From NCBI GenBank assembly GCA_011037195.1, contig JAAEAF010002584.1:1-64000 (forward strand): 64,000 bases of DNA. The letters are read 5' to 3'. The notes beneath the pieces are model-generated. The model did no database searches. It was not told where the DNA came from and worked only from the letters and a program-made list of their open reading frames with translations. The stretch's first letter is position 1; each line of letters opens with the position of its first letter. Shown piece after piece: positions 30,889 to 42,699 of this stretch. Source of the DNA: Triatoma infestans. Its lineage: Eukaryota; Arthropoda; Insecta; Hemiptera; Reduviidae. The position numbers and the translations under genes are program-made.

Positions 30889-31708
30889 TGTAATGTGATA
30901 GCAAGAAGAAAAAGATATAATCTTTAAATTATAAATCTAAAAATTATAACTAGTGGTTCCAGCCAGCCACTATCTTCAGGTCAAGAACCGCGGCAAACAA
31001 AACCCTTTCAAACAAGGGTCAATACACGGTCAAAGGAACGCCGCTAAAACCCTTTCAACCAGGGGTCATTGTACGGCCAGTGTAAGAAGCCACCTGGCCG
31101 GTATTCCCTTCATATAAGGATCAATGAACATTCAAAAGGCTACCTGCCTACCATCTATTAACAAACAGTCTTTGATAATCACCGACTGGCCACCATCTGT
31201 CGCCACCCTGGTCACTGATCTAACTCACCCTGGTCACCGACCTATTCAAGACCTAGGGTCAGCAACACTGCAAGAGATGTCTTAGTGTGGCAAGTACTTA
31301 CACACCTGTCTATGTGTGAGTGATGCCGATATAAACGTCGCTCACTGGAAGAGGGGTCAGTCATACATCAGTTATACATCAGTATTACAGCAGTATCAAA
31401 TCAGTATTCAACGTTCAGACATCAGTTCACGTCAGTTCAAGCAGTTAAGTTTCACACATCGCGAGCGCGTCCCTATTCAAGGTTTAAACATATATTTATT
31501 ATTATTCATAATCATTTACAGTTGTGCATCTTAGTTACTATTTCAATCATTTTAAATTAATTGTAGTTATTATTTCAAACACTTTAAATTATTGTTAAAA
31601 TATAGTCTATTTTCGTAAATTCAGTAGTTCGTATTTCGAGTAACAACTCTCTAACATCCACCTATTCTTCACTTCTACTCCCTATTCAAGTCATATGATT
31701 CCAATACA
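30889..31708 (+). mobile_element. Solo LTR, family C, 820 bp, TSD AATG
   Basis: AATG lies at 30885-30888 and 31709-31712. The start is TGTAATG, the end CCAATACA. A TATA-like GATATAAACG lies at about 31328. Shared family blocks are TATAACTAGTGG, AAGAGATGTCTTAGTGTG, GAGCGCGTCCCTATTCAAGG and AATTATTGTTAAAATAT. It is longer than its relatives because of short internal repeats in the U3-like part (GGGTCA units at 31015-31140). Confidence 0.88.
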
Positions 31709-31737
31709 AATGTAATCCCTTTCAACATTACAAAGTC

Positions 31738-33860
31738 GTTTAAATGTCTCACATCAGATTTTTATACCTTCTCTTATTCCTGGCGATCGTGACAAATTTT
31801 CCAAAATTGAGTTTTCACAAGAGATGCATGTTTTGTGACCGCTGGTATTCGAAAATAATGTTTTTAGCGATTGGTCTGTATGGTATGCGTGCGCGTGTGT
31901 CTATGTCTTAGTATGTAACAAAATATTTCAAAACCAGCAAGTCACAGAAAACATAAACTTGGTGTTCCATTTAGTTCGACCACCGCATTCTGACACAAAG
32001 CTTTCAGGTAAATCCATCAGCTTTGATATATCTGGAAGTGCGACTTTACTTCTTTCTTGTCCCACCCCCCCCCCCAATTTTCGCCGATTTTCTCGACAAT
32101 GGTGCCAACAACATTCATTATATTTGTTTTCATTGCATTTTTCTTTGTTTTGAAACATTTACCGGGAGAATTGATTTTTTTGGGGGTGATCTGGGGGAAA
32201 ATTGACGTTAAGATTCCACCCATAAAGCCCCCACTTGACTGTAATAATATTGTTATACCACCTATATAATATAAAAAATCTAATGTGAAACACTCACACA
32301 ACTTTCTCTTACTCCAGTTTTTTAAAATTGTAATTGACAAATTTCATGGTTTGTGTACCAAATGTTTGCTGAAATTCGTTGGATTTCGTCGAAAACTTAA
32401 AAAAAAATGTTCAGGTAAAAACGCACTTCCGGTTTACTAATTTTTTTTTTTAACTCGAAATTTTGGCCATCTATTAATTTCTAATTAATTTTCTTTGGAT
32501 GATAGAATTGTATAATCAACTATGATAGTGTAGTGGAAGAACGAAATGGAAAAATAATAGTTTTTGGAAAATAGTTTTATGAAAATTAGATAGCTCATAT
32601 AGTGTATTTAGTGATGAGGATAGAGCCAGGTATACTACAATCTAGGTCAATGCAAACCAAGAGACAAAGGTGCAAGAATCCGTTAAATTAATACAATGCC
32701 ACTTGGCCAACTGTTTTGTAAGAGAAGGCATTCTTTCGAGACAGTCTGCATTCTGCTTTCAAAGCCAGAACACTTACTTCAGGAATCGCTTTCTTAAACT
32801 CATGCCAGTGATAGAGATTAACATTTATTCTAGATTAACAAATGATCTATTAAGCATAAAGTTTGTTGTAGACACCGAAGCAGAACACTTGTTTTTCGCT
32901 CTGTTAGCATCAGTACATATTAATAAGTTTATAATAATTTCAATAGAATATATTTATTGTTAGCAGTGGTGACTACTTTCTTATTTCTTAATTCTTCACT
33001 CTCTTAAACATATATACTTACAAGCCCTTATACAAAACAGCTCACGCCGCAAGCTACCAGCACACAAACACACGACATCACAAACACATTTCAATAGTAC
33101 TTTAGAGAAAAACATAACCCCACCCCTAAAAGCCCCCTTAAATGACTTCACCAAAAGAAATGTTTCAAATAAAATATGTAGCAATTTATATGTGTAGTTT
33201 ACGTTCCTAGTTTAATGAACATGGTTGGAGCCATTTTCGAGAAAATCCTAGTATAACTGAAAAATACGTTTCAGTAAAAACGCACTTCCGGACATCCGAT
33301 TTTTTTCCAAACTCGGAATTTCAACAACATATTTAATTCTAATTAATATTATTTAGATGACAGAATTATATAGTAAATTGAAATAGCACTTTAGAGGAAA
33401 ACCTCACCCCACCTCTCCTCCAGAAATGCCCTTAACACAATTTTTCCAGAGAAATGTTTAAGATAAAAGTTGTAGACCATTGTGTGTGTAGTTGATATAT
33501 CAAGTTTGAAGAAAATCGTCTTAGTCATTTTTTGAGAAAATCGCATGAAAGTAAAAAACCCATTAAGTAGAGTGGTACTTCCGGTTGAGGAATTTTTACC
33601 GTTCACCGACTGTCGGATCCCATTGTGATACCTAATATCATGTTTGAACTTTCTACAATTTTTCGTTTTTGAGCTATGCTGTTCACATACACCATACACA
33701 CACACATGCACACGCACATATAAATATATCCCATTTTCTAAAAACCACTTTTTTGGACTCCGGAGACCTCAAAATTGATATTTCCGGTGAGAACGCGTTA
33801 TCGAAAATTTGGCATGATTACAATACAACCACTTACAAGGAGTAAGAGAAAGTAAAAATA
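31738..33860. repeat. Modular repeats, tandem roughly 300-bp units
   Basis: A plus-strand copy (31738-32275) is followed by minus-strand modules from the hairpin at 32283 to about 33860. Each module has CGCACTTCCGG, TCTAATTAATATTATTTAGATG, a CATAACCCCACCCC block and a GAAATGTTTCAAATAAAAG block. At least three units are stacked; one is split by the LTR at 32529-33093. ORFs on both strands here are incidental. Confidence 0.75.
32529..33093 (+). mobile_element. Solo LTR, family D, 565 bp, TSD ATAG
   Basis: ATAG lies at 32525-32528 and 33094-33097. The start is TGTAGTGGAAG, the end CACATTTCA. The empty site is visible in neighbouring repeat modules (for example 52.9 and 54.05 kb). The 97-codon ORF inside is not considered a gene. 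Confidence 0.85.
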
Positions 33861-34459
33861 TGCATTAGAAACTTAGCTAATATTCCAAACTTGAAAAAAT
33901 CTGTGCTACATTGGGGTTTTTAATTTTTTTGGTGTTTTCTGGAACAGGACTATAACAATGTGTTGTCTAAACTTGAAAAGCTAATTGCACAGATAAAATA
34001 ATATTATTTTTACTTGAAACATTTTCCCCCAAAGAAACATGATTTAATAAGGGGTTCTGCGGAATTTTCGTCGATAAATTTCAAATGGTATGTGAGACAA
34101 ATTGAATGTTATAAAACTTCTGTAAAAAACTATATTGCAATCACCATTTTTTTTCACCGTTTGCCTGAAGGAGACCCTTTCATTTAATATTGTGCGCAAT
34201 TGAGTAAAATTTGAAAATGACATTTGTCATTTTCTACATAATTTCATTAACAAGCAGTAAGAGAAAATGTGTGAGTAAATCACAACAGAATTTTTTTTGT
34301 TTTGTTTTCAATTATTCCGCTTTATAATTGTAATTAAAGACCAGATTAGTTGTTTATAACTATTTAAAATAAGTAATTAGTTAATAATATTCTTGTAAAA
34401 TATAAGTGAATGGTGTTTCGAAACTCGAGTGTAGAGCCGGAAAAAACAGTTTATTATCA
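33861..34459. other. Unassigned, with decayed modular repeat
   Basis: Degraded family segments, including the hairpin region at about 34268-34295. No coding signal. Confidence 0.45.
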
Positions 34460-34464
34460 TTGAA

Positions 34465-34860
34465 AATGTGGGTGGGTCCGCAATGCTGGATAACATCCAT
34501 TATTTTATCCGTCGTAGCATGCATATTAGATTTATTCCTGACCGGTTTCGGATATTCATCCATCGTCAGAGCAAATTCACCAAGTTTGTGTACAGAGTTC
34601 ACTTCAACTAAATGTTTCTGTAGACTCACACTTGTTGGTTGTATGTATGTGGGAAGGTTATCGTTAATGGTTAACCTTCCCACATACATACAACCAACAA
34701 GTGTGAGTCTACAGAAACATTTAGTTGAAGTGAACTCTCTACACAAACTTGGTGAATTTGCTCTGACGATGGATGAATATCCGAAACCGGTCAGGAATAA
34801 ATCTAATATGCATGCTACGACGGATAAAATAATGGAATTTATTATCAGTTGCTGTAAATT
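34465..34860. repeat. Near-perfect palindrome, arms about 185 bp
   Basis: The arms around a centre near 34667 (AAGGTTATCG..GGTTAACCTT) are almost identical in reverse complement, from GCATGCATATTAG / CTAATATGCATGC to AACCTTCCCACATACATAC. Differences are few, so the arms are either young or kept alike by conversion. The 184- and 152-codon ORFs on opposite strands are a by-product of the symmetry, not genes. Confidence 0.88.
34759..34796 (+). ncRNA. Hammerhead-ribozyme-like motif
   Basis: CTGACGA (consensus core with N7 = C), an extra T, hairpin GGAT-GAAT-ATCC with a perfect 4-bp stem, GAAA, CCGGT, C. Stem I is weak (two base pairs). The mirror copy is in the left arm at about 34534-34572. Confidence 0.4.
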
Positions 34861-35269
34861 TTGACAAAAAGAAGAACGAAACGGAAGTACCGCATGTTGT
34901 CTGTACGGAAGGCTTATTTGGTTTTGTTTCCACAACCGGAAACAATCAATATCTATTAGTGTCTGCTGAGTCCGTTTTCCTGCAGGGATTAGGATAGAAT
35001 CTACATTAGATTTTAAAACATTTTTTTTTTGTTTTCTTCCAATTTTTATTCATGTAAAAAGAGAATATATGTACAAGTGAGGTGGCATAGCGGTCTAGTG
35101 AACGGTGTCATCAATAAGTGTTTGTCGCTGGACCAAAGATCACTCTTATGAATTAGAATGAAATGTTTGTGAATGAATTTATGCAGAAAATCTCCTATTT
35201 ATGAGACGATTTCTAACAGATTTAATTTTTTCTAAACATTGTGCATTATTAGATTTAGATATATATCGC
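34861..35269. other. Unassigned stretch
   Basis: A GTGGCATAGCGGTCTAGTG segment near 35090 faintly resembles a tRNA box A, but no box B follows. Nothing else recognised. Confidence 0.35.
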
Positions 35270-35669
35270 AACAATAGGATAAATAAAGAGTCAATGTATA
35301 AAATGGGATGTTTTAATAAAATACACGTACAGCGGTCTTAACATCAAAAGATTATAATGCGTTCTCACAGGAGAGAAATTGGGTTTGTAAGATAAATGAA
35401 CTAGAAGTAATTCGGAACACTGTATAATAAGGAAAGTAACACAAACTGCCTGGACTTTACACGTAATATATAAAATGGTAGTGAGAGATTTAGGGTGAGA
35501 AAGAGAAAGGTTGTTGACGCGTTGTGACTGCTGGCTGAACTCTGCCCGTAGTGTATTTAAACAGTTTCTCCCACTCTAGTCTTGCCTAAGCTAGAGAATG
35601 ATCCTGTCAAATTTTATGTCTCTCTCTCTCTCTCTCTGCTAAGGATTTCTCCCTTCGGATCCTATTACA
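35270..35669 (-). mobile_element. Probable solo LTR
   Basis: It contains ACTGCCTGGACTTTACACG and TTTCTCCCACTC, shared with the LTR at 1449-1708. The right edge is GGATCCTATTACA (minus-strand start TGTAATAGGATCC), followed by ATAT. ATAT also occurs just before the proposed left edge (35271-35274 region), but that edge lacks a TG, so the boundary is approximate. Confidence 0.5.
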
Positions 35670-36247
35670 ATATCAAATTATAAAAAATAAAAAAATAAAA
35701 AAAACTGAATACTTCGGCAATAGTTGTCAGCCATATTAGTTATTATTAAGTGCTAACTAATAAAAGTGAAACACAAACACGTGCACACACACAAATTACA
35801 AAAGATATTGAGTAAAATATTATTTTCATCACAATGTTTAGCGCTTGGGAAATGAGGAAAGTTTCTTAAATAAAAGATGGAAGAAGTTGAACTTTTTTCC
35901 GTTGAAAGCTCGTGAAAAGCAATATAAAAGTGTAATCCATCATCGACATCATCTTTAACAGATTTAGTTTCACAGGTTTTTTTTTTATTTTTATTTTATT
36001 TTTTATCCAATCGTATATATATTTCTTTTTGATTAATTGGTAATGTCTCTGCACTTATGATTAATCTAATTCACTTTAATTAACTAATTAAAATTCTTTT
36101 ATTATAATAACAGTTGTTAACAGTCAATAAATGCCTAGACAATAAGCTTTGTTTAGTCTTGATTACAATATCATCACATATTCAGTAGAATTCGCGTATT
36201 GTAGCCGGTAGAAGTGATACAGAGGACTGCAAACTTCTCATCACAAG
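35670..36247. other. Unassigned AT-rich stretch
   Basis: No feature recognised. Confidence 0.4.
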
Positions 36248-36914
36248 TGTAATGGGTTCAGATGTCTTGAAGAGGTGTATGATGCGATGAATAGTTGGGA
36301 GTTAGTTAGAGATTTTTAGAGAGTTGTTACTCGGAATATGAATTATTAATTTACGAAAATAGATATATATATATTTTAACAATAATTTAAACGTTTGAAA
36401 AGATAAACTACAATTAATTTAAAATGATTTAAATTGTAACTAGAATGCACAACTATAATGGTGATAAATAAATATATGTTTAAATACTTAGATAGGGACG
36501 CGCTCTGATGTATGAATTATGTCACTGGTAGAATCTTGATGTTACGCTGATAAAATAATGAAGAATAATCCTCCGTTCTTCCTGTGGAGAAACGTTATAT
36601 TGCCATCACTCCACATTGACAAGTGTGTAATTACGGGTCACACTAAAACATCTCTTGCCTTGTGTTGACCCTAGGTCTTGAATAGGTCGGGCAACAGGTG
36701 TTGGCGGTTATAAAAAGACTGTAGCCAGGTGGTCGGTATTTTGAGATTTGTTTATTGGCGGTTATCAAAAGACTGTAGCCAGGTGGTCCTTGGCGGTCTT
36801 TTTGACCGTGCACTGACCGCGGCTCTTGACCTGAATAATATCGACTGGCTGACCACTAGTTATAATTTTTTATAATTAAAAATTATATATTTTCCTTCTT
36901 GTTATCACATTACA
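36248..36914 (-). mobile_element. Solo LTR, family C, 667 bp
   Basis: The left edge TGTAATGGG and right edge CACATTACA give TG..CA ends. The flanks CAAG (36244-36247) and CCAG (36915-36918) match at three of four bases. It has GACGCGCTCTGATG, CTAAAACATCTCTTGCC and CTAGTTATAA in reverse of the family order. An internal 40-bp duplication (GGCGGTTAT..GACTGTAGCCAGGTGGT) lies at 36705-36790. Confidence 0.8.
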
Positions 36915-37365
36915 CCAGTATCCTATCATATACAAGTTATGCAAAATTGTGGACCTAACTACATATTTTCAACGTTTACATATGGGTTTGCGTAAATTTT
37001 ATTTTCTTAATTTATATTCATGTAAATAATAAGTACCTTTTATTGACAATATCATTAATAATTAATGAAGATAATATTGTAATCAAGAATATTATTATAA
37101 AATTAAAATTAATAGTTGAGAGTACATACATTTTCAAAGGAGTCCCGCAAACAGAGTCGCTTAGGGCCCCAGCTTAAGAGCCGGTTCTGTAATAGATTTC
37201 TTCAAGTTAAATTGCTGATTAATGTAAAAAATAATTACTTATACTGTAACTATTACACGTGTTGTATATCTATAGTACTATAAATAAATTATTTACAAAA
37301 TATTGAAATACATAATTGATGGTAGAAATTGTAAACTTCCAAACTGTAGTAATAAAAGTTATCAG
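36915..37365. other. Unassigned AT-rich stretch
   Basis: No feature recognised. A short GC-richer patch (GGGCCCCAGCTTAAGAGCC) is at about 37164. Confidence 0.4.
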
Positions 37366-37545
37366 CCAAAATCCATCAACCAGAAGTGCGACTTTACTGA
37401 ATGTTTTTTACTTTTACTTAGTCCCTATTAAGGAAGCGGAAGTATTATAATTATGTCAAATATTTTATATCGAGTTTTCACCGGAAATATACGTTTTGAG
37501 GTCCCCTGAGTCCAAAAAAAAATAGTTTTTACAAAAAGGTGTGTG

Positions 37546-37585
<40 letters not shown>

Positions 37586-38370
37586 CAGCACAGCTCAAGA
37601 ATGATGTATGTATTATGTGTCAAAATTTCTCAATCGGAAGTACCACTTTACTAAATAAGTTTTTCACTTTTCTTTAAGCATTCTATATCAATTACACATG
37701 CAATCATCTACAACTTTTATTTGAAACATTTCACCGGAAAAATTCCTTATAAGGCAATTTTCAGGGAGAGAGTATTTCGATTTTTCTCTAAAGTACTACT
37801 TCAGTTTATTACAAAATTCTATCATCTAAATAATATTAATTAGAATTAAATATAATTTTGAAACTCCAAGTTTGAAGAAAATCGGTTGACCGATGACCTG
37901 AAGTGCATTTTTACTGAAAAGTATTGTCCATTTTTCTGCTATTTTCTTTTAAGCGGCTCCAATGATTTCCTTTAAACTAACTAACTATGTGAACTACATA
38001 TATAAAAGGCAACAAATCCTATTGGGAACATTTCCTCGGGAAAATCCATTTATGGGGGCTTTTTGGGGGAGTGGTAGGGTTATATTTTACATTAAAGTGC
38101 TCTACCATAGTTGATTATACAATTCTACCATCTAAACAAAATTAATTAGAAATGAATTGATTGTCAAAATTACGAGTTTCAAGAAAATTAATAAACCGGA
38201 AGTGCTTTTTTACTGAACAGTTTTTCAGTTTTCGTTATTTTCTCCATAAAAAAAAAAACACCGACTAATTTCATTAATAAATTTCGTATACTAACTATAA
38301 AATTTGTCAATTACAATTTTGTAAACTGCAGTATGAGAAATTTTTATGAATGCTTCACACCAGAAGTCTA
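37366..38370 (+). repeat. Modular dispersed repeat, best full-length example
   Basis: Order of parts: a GAAGTGCGACTTTACTGAA module, GGAAGTATTATAATTATG, GAGTTTTCACCGG, TTTTGAGGTCCCCTGAGTCC, a (GT)n tract at 37543-37582, then three modules with ATTCTATCATCTAAATAATATT-like and AAGTGCNTTTTTACTGAA-like blocks. It ends in CAGTATGAGAAA and GCTTCACACCAGA. It has no ORF. It can serve as the reference copy. Confidence 0.75.
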
Positions 38371-38513
38371 ATATATAACGCTTCGTCTTATTATAATTTA
38401 TTTGTTTAATTGCACTAATATAATTAATTCGATTCCTTTGTTTATGTTGCTGTGAGAAAACAGATTTTGATTGAATTAGCTCATGCGTATAGGACCATTA
38501 TTATAATAGATAC

Positions 38514-39151
38514 TGTAATGACATAGCAATGTCATAGCCTTCACAAAATATAACAAAAGGAAAGAATAATTTATAACTAGTGGCCCAACAGCCGGCCGCT
38601 GCACAAAGGTATCAAAGACAAGCACCGATAAAGCCCTGTCTATTGAACAGAAGCCACCTGGTCTTTGAAAGTGCCACCAAATCTGGCCACTGACCTGAAT
38701 CACTGGTCGCCGACCTAACCAAGGTCGCACAAGATCGCACGCTACTAGAGATGTCTTAGTGTGAGAACTTACTTACACAATTGACAGTGTGTTTGAGTAC
38801 CGAGCGCATCCCTATACAAGATTTATCTTATAATTATTTTCATAGTTGTGCATATTAGTTTATTTATTTTAATCATTTAAATTATTTGTTATTTAACTCT
38901 TAAAATTATTTATTTACTTTTATCAAATCATATTAATTGTAGTTACCATTAGGCTCATTCAAATTATTGTTAAAATATATTCTATTTTTATAAATTCAGT
39001 GTTAGTAATTCAAGCGATAACTCTCTAAACTAACTTCCGCCTAATAAATCCCTCTTCAAGACATCTAACTTCATAACTCAGGAATCACGACAATTGATTC
39101 CACTACATCTGGTGGCATCTGGTGGATCATCCGATAATCGATTCCACTACA
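38514..39151 (+). mobile_element. Solo LTR, family C, 638 bp, TSD ATAC
   Basis: ATAC lies at 38510-38513 and 39152-39155. The start is TGTAATGACATAG, the end GATTCCACTACA. Near the 3' end the GATTCCACTACA block is duplicated (about 39100-39151), so two candidate ends exist; only the outer one gives the target duplication. Confidence 0.88.
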
Positions 39152-39689
39152 ATACACTTATAATACTTTGTGGATGTACCACATACACATAATTAAGGAC
39201 AAAGATTAAGATCTAACCAAAGTTCTTCAACTGAATATTATTAATTCATTAGCAAATTTTTGTGGGTATTTAACATCACTTTTTTTTGTTTCATTAATAT
39301 AAATGGCCAAATACAAAATAGCGGACTTGCCATTCATTTCTTGTATTTCCACCTAATACTCTTTTCCCTTTTTATTTCAACAATGGAATGAAAATTCTGA
39401 ATTTTTCTTTACAGCTCACATTAATTATATAAAAAAATAAATTTGGAAATAACTTGATTTTTTGCATTTTTAATAAACATTTTTTTATTGCAGAATTCGA
39501 TAATTTATAAAATACCTACGTAGGGAAAAATTAGTAAAAAAAATTCTAAACTAGTTTTTTTTCAAGGAAATAATTAGCTATAAATAATTAACTAATCACC
39601 GTTTTTTTTTTAAAAAAAAGGTGTGAAATCTGGGTATATGTTAGACCAATCAGAAATTTAGAATTTTCATATGGACCACGCCCACATTA

Positions 39690-39800
39690 TACCTAGGGCG
39701 CTACTAACTGTAGCTTCCCACTTTTTATCACGATGCTGAGTCAATACCGACTTTGACCTCACGGGCAAAATTTTCCTAAATGGAATTCATAATATTCAGT
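39690..39800 (-). repeat. Dispersed repeat shared with 8.35 kb
   Basis: Reverse-complement match to 8345-8450: CCTAGGGCGCTACTAACTG through ACTTTGACCTCACGGG. Confidence 0.6.
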
Positions 39801-40190
39801 TTAAAACCTTTTCGTGGATCTGAGGTTTTTACTTGGAAATTTACTTATTCATTAAATTGACGTTAATTTTTTTATATGTATGTGGCGCAGTCCACAAAGT
39901 ATTGAAAGAGTACTATAAAGTTTGAAATCTATGCATGAGTTAATGCAATTAAAATCTAGTTTCTCGCAACTACTTAAAAAAAAAAAAGGAATCGGACTAA
40001 CAATTAGTACAATTAAATAAAATAAAATTATAATAAGAAGCAGAGTTATTATATTAGAGTTCGATAAACTCGAGACTATGTAAAGTATTTTGAGTGATCC
40101 ACACCAGATTTTTTTTTTATTTTCTCGCGATTTATTCGGTTCAGAATTGGTGGTGTTGAATTTTAAATGTTATATGCAGATGGTACATAA

Positions 40191-40959
40191 AGCTAGGCGC
40201 TGGCATGCAACTTTTGGTTGTGCAACAGTTTAGTTGCAAAAATGAGTCCTACACTGTTAAATGATAACGCGCGCACATGCAACTGATGTGCAACTGTCAA
40301 TTTAAACAACGAAACAATATTGCGCAACTACGTGCAATTGTTTTGTATCATACAGGTTATAATGTGTCTGCGCACACTTGTGATCAGCAGTTGCAAGCTT
40401 AGTACGTTTCGTGCTCACGCTAAAATAAACGTGTGGAAAATGCCATTTGATAGTAGGGTACACTAGAGTCTATGAAACTCAAATTTATATTTTTTCGTAT
40501 TGCCAGGAAATTGACCCTTGTGGTGATGTGAAATATTTTACAAAGTAATCTCTTACTGTTGACCCATTATGAGTACCACGAATATTTGTGGCATTCATAT
40601 TACTAAGGGGACATTCATATAGTCTATTTTACACCATCTCTTTGTCGTACAACTTTTCCGAGTAAGAACGTAAGTCTTATATACTTTATGAAACTGTCCT
40701 ATTAACAATTGTTGTGACATGATTGGATGTATCCACTATTTCTTCTTTCTCCGAAAGTCCTTTCTCCGTTTTAATTCAAGAGCACAAACCGACGCTTATA
40801 CGTAGGAGTTCATCTTAAAACTGAATCGTTTAATTGCATGTGTGCTAAGGTGATGGCACATGACGGTTTAGTGCATATGTCTGCGCACTTCGTTATTCGC
40901 CGATCAAACTGTTGTATAACTATTGCAAAACTTAAAAATTGCATGTCAGCGCCTAGCCT
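40191..40959. mobile_element. Harbinger-type MITE, TSD TAA
   Basis: TAA lies at 40188-40190 and 40960-40962. Terminal inverted repeats: AGCTAGGCGCTGGCATGCAA on the left and, reversed on the right, AGGCTAGGCGCTGACATGC. The sub-terminal parts repeat TGCAAC / GTTGCA words. It has no transposase fragment. TWA-type target sites and such ends fit PIF/Harbinger non-autonomous elements. Confidence 0.65.
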
Positions 40960-41170
40960 TAAGCTGTTTAAAGTTTTATATAATTAATGTAATCTGTAAA
41001 GAGGAAATTCAAGATTTCAATTCCATTGTTGCAAAAGAAAGCAAAAGAGGGCAAGAAACTAGGCAGAAATGCAAGATCCGCCATTTTGTATTTGGCCTTT
41101 TATACTCATGTAATAAAATAAAAATGATGTTAAACACCCACAAAAATTTTCTTAACGGAATTAAGACGAA

Positions 41171-42082
41171 ATAATCTCGTACTGTTATCGGTACGCTCTA
41201 CTGGGCACAATATAATCACTTCTCTACCTGCCCAAGGTTAGCAGGTAGTTGTTGGAGTGTTTCTAAGCCAGTTTTTTATGATAAACCCAACTAAACGTTT
41301 GTAAACATTGCAATTATGAAGAAAACTGTTCAATTAAACTGTAATAATTGGATTAAAAGAATGTTTCACACCAGATTTTGATTTATCTTCCACGGTATTC
41401 GTCAGCATCAATAAACTTAAATCAATGAAAAGGAAGTTGAACGATGAAAAAAAAAAAAAAAAATTAAAGAGAAAACCAACCTATTAAACAAATTATGTTT
41501 TTAAATTGAATGCTTTCCAAATTATTTAATTTAAATTAGTTAAACAAAATCTAGTGGAAATAAACAATTTATTAAATCACAGCTGATTGCTTACAATAAT
41601 TGAACAATTAGAACACTTGACAATTTAGGGTAAACATTTCTCGTAAGATATAGTGAAGATATATTAGGAGATAAAGGAATAAGGGGCAGTGGAATCGAAT
41701 AATGCCGATATATCTTGGTTAGGAGACCGGACACTTTGGATAATGGAACTCTCCAGCTACGGTAAATTAGTTCGCCAAATCTCATCATCACTGCTAGCGT
41801 TTAGTAAAACTACGGATCTCTCTACTACACCCCCGTTCCATGTTATTTGATTAACTCACATAGTTCTTGTTTGATGGCCTCTAAATCCTATAAATTTATC
41901 ACTAATCTTAAAAATTGAATATCTGAACTTTTCAATAATTAAATTATCATTTACTTTAATACTGTTTAATTATACCTGTATTATACAATAAAAATCGGGT
42001 TTGAAACACTCACACCACTTTGCTTTCTTGTTATTATTAAGATTATATATAAAATGACATATTTTTCATTCAACCTCAAATC
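41171..42082. other. Unassigned, with repeat-end hairpins
   Basis: Modular-repeat terminal motifs (AATGTTTCACACCAGATTTT at about 41361 and GAAACACTCACACCA at 42003, reverse) with AT-rich sequence between. No gene recognised. Confidence 0.45.
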
Positions 42083-42640
42083 TTACATATTTGTACTAAA
42101 ATAAATATAGTGAAGCTGGAGGAGAAGCTCACCAATATTTTCCCAGCGCATAGACGATCCTGCTTGTTGGGAGTGTTTATCTGCATGGGTGTGGATGATC
42201 CTTTTGCCGGGGTGGAAAATCACGCCTGGCTGAGCTTTCGCTGCCCAGCACGTCCGCCTCGTCGTTTCAATGTAGTCCGCAGTAACTAGGCATCCATTGG
42301 AAAACAACTTGCTTCTGCTGAGATTCTGCATCAAGATATAGGAACTCCCTGCCTTAATGTTTATTATATCAGGGTGGCAAGTGTGAGAGCACCGAATCAG
42401 TGCCCGCAATGCCGCCAGCGAAACCACGAATATGACAAACATTTTCTCTGGTCTCTTGCCCCTAAGTCAAGAGCCAGATAAATAGCCCGGATCTCCCCAT
42501 CACAGTTTGTAGCTACTGTAGCAATAAGCTCAGAAATTCAGTAGATTTTGTTAGTAAACTTCAGCTTCCGCATCTTTGTTGGTTGAAGTAGTAGAACCAT
42601 CCGGTATACATGGATTCACGGGGTTGAAGGATATCGGTTC
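42083..42640 (-). pseudogene. Degenerate LINE RNase H domain
   Basis: On the minus strand, from about 42625, one frame reads IPDGSTTSTNKDAEAEVY (the DGS motif), another ATVATNCDGEIRAIYLAL (the Glu motif), and the 119-codon frame at 42083-42442 starts MFVIFVVSLAALRAL, which matches the FVIFxDSxAALxAL block with the catalytic Asp replaced by Val. These fall in RNase H order across frame shifts. The rest of the frame is not recognised. The ORF starts with a hydrophobic stretch that could look like a signal peptide, but the upstream RNase H blocks argue against a secreted protein. Confidence 0.55.
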
Positions 42641-42699
42641 GCAATGGGTATGCAATGCTGCTGGCCATCAGATAACTCTTACCGCTAATCGCCCTTGAC

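Larger units (their letters stand above)
39232..41170. mobile_element. Element with inverted ends of about 120 bp
   Basis: The left end (TTAATTCATTAGC, TTTTTGTGGGTATTTAACATC, CAAATACAAAATAGCGGA) is matched in reverse complement at 41040-41168 (CCGCCATTTTGTATTTG, GTTAAACACCCACAAAAA, GGAATTAA). Between lie a repeat shared with 8.35 kb and a TAA-flanked MITE. No transposase is present. A clear target duplication at the outer ends was not identified. Confidence 0.6.

Noticed and set aside
31928..32340. Cluster of ORFs of 60-107 codons on both strands
   Set aside because: All lie in the modular repeat around a C run; no shared protein among repeat copies.
34381..34935. 184- and 152-codon ORFs on opposite strands
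   Set aside because: They are mirror translations of the two palindrome arms.
35085..35160. Possible tRNA-like or SINE box A
   Set aside because: No box B follows and there is no match to either SINE family.
42083..42442. 119-codon ORF with a hydrophobic start, possible secreted protein
   Set aside because: Sequence just upstream in other frames gives the DGS and GEIRAI blocks of RNase H, and the hydrophobic start aligns with the next RNase H block, so it is read as a decayed LINE.
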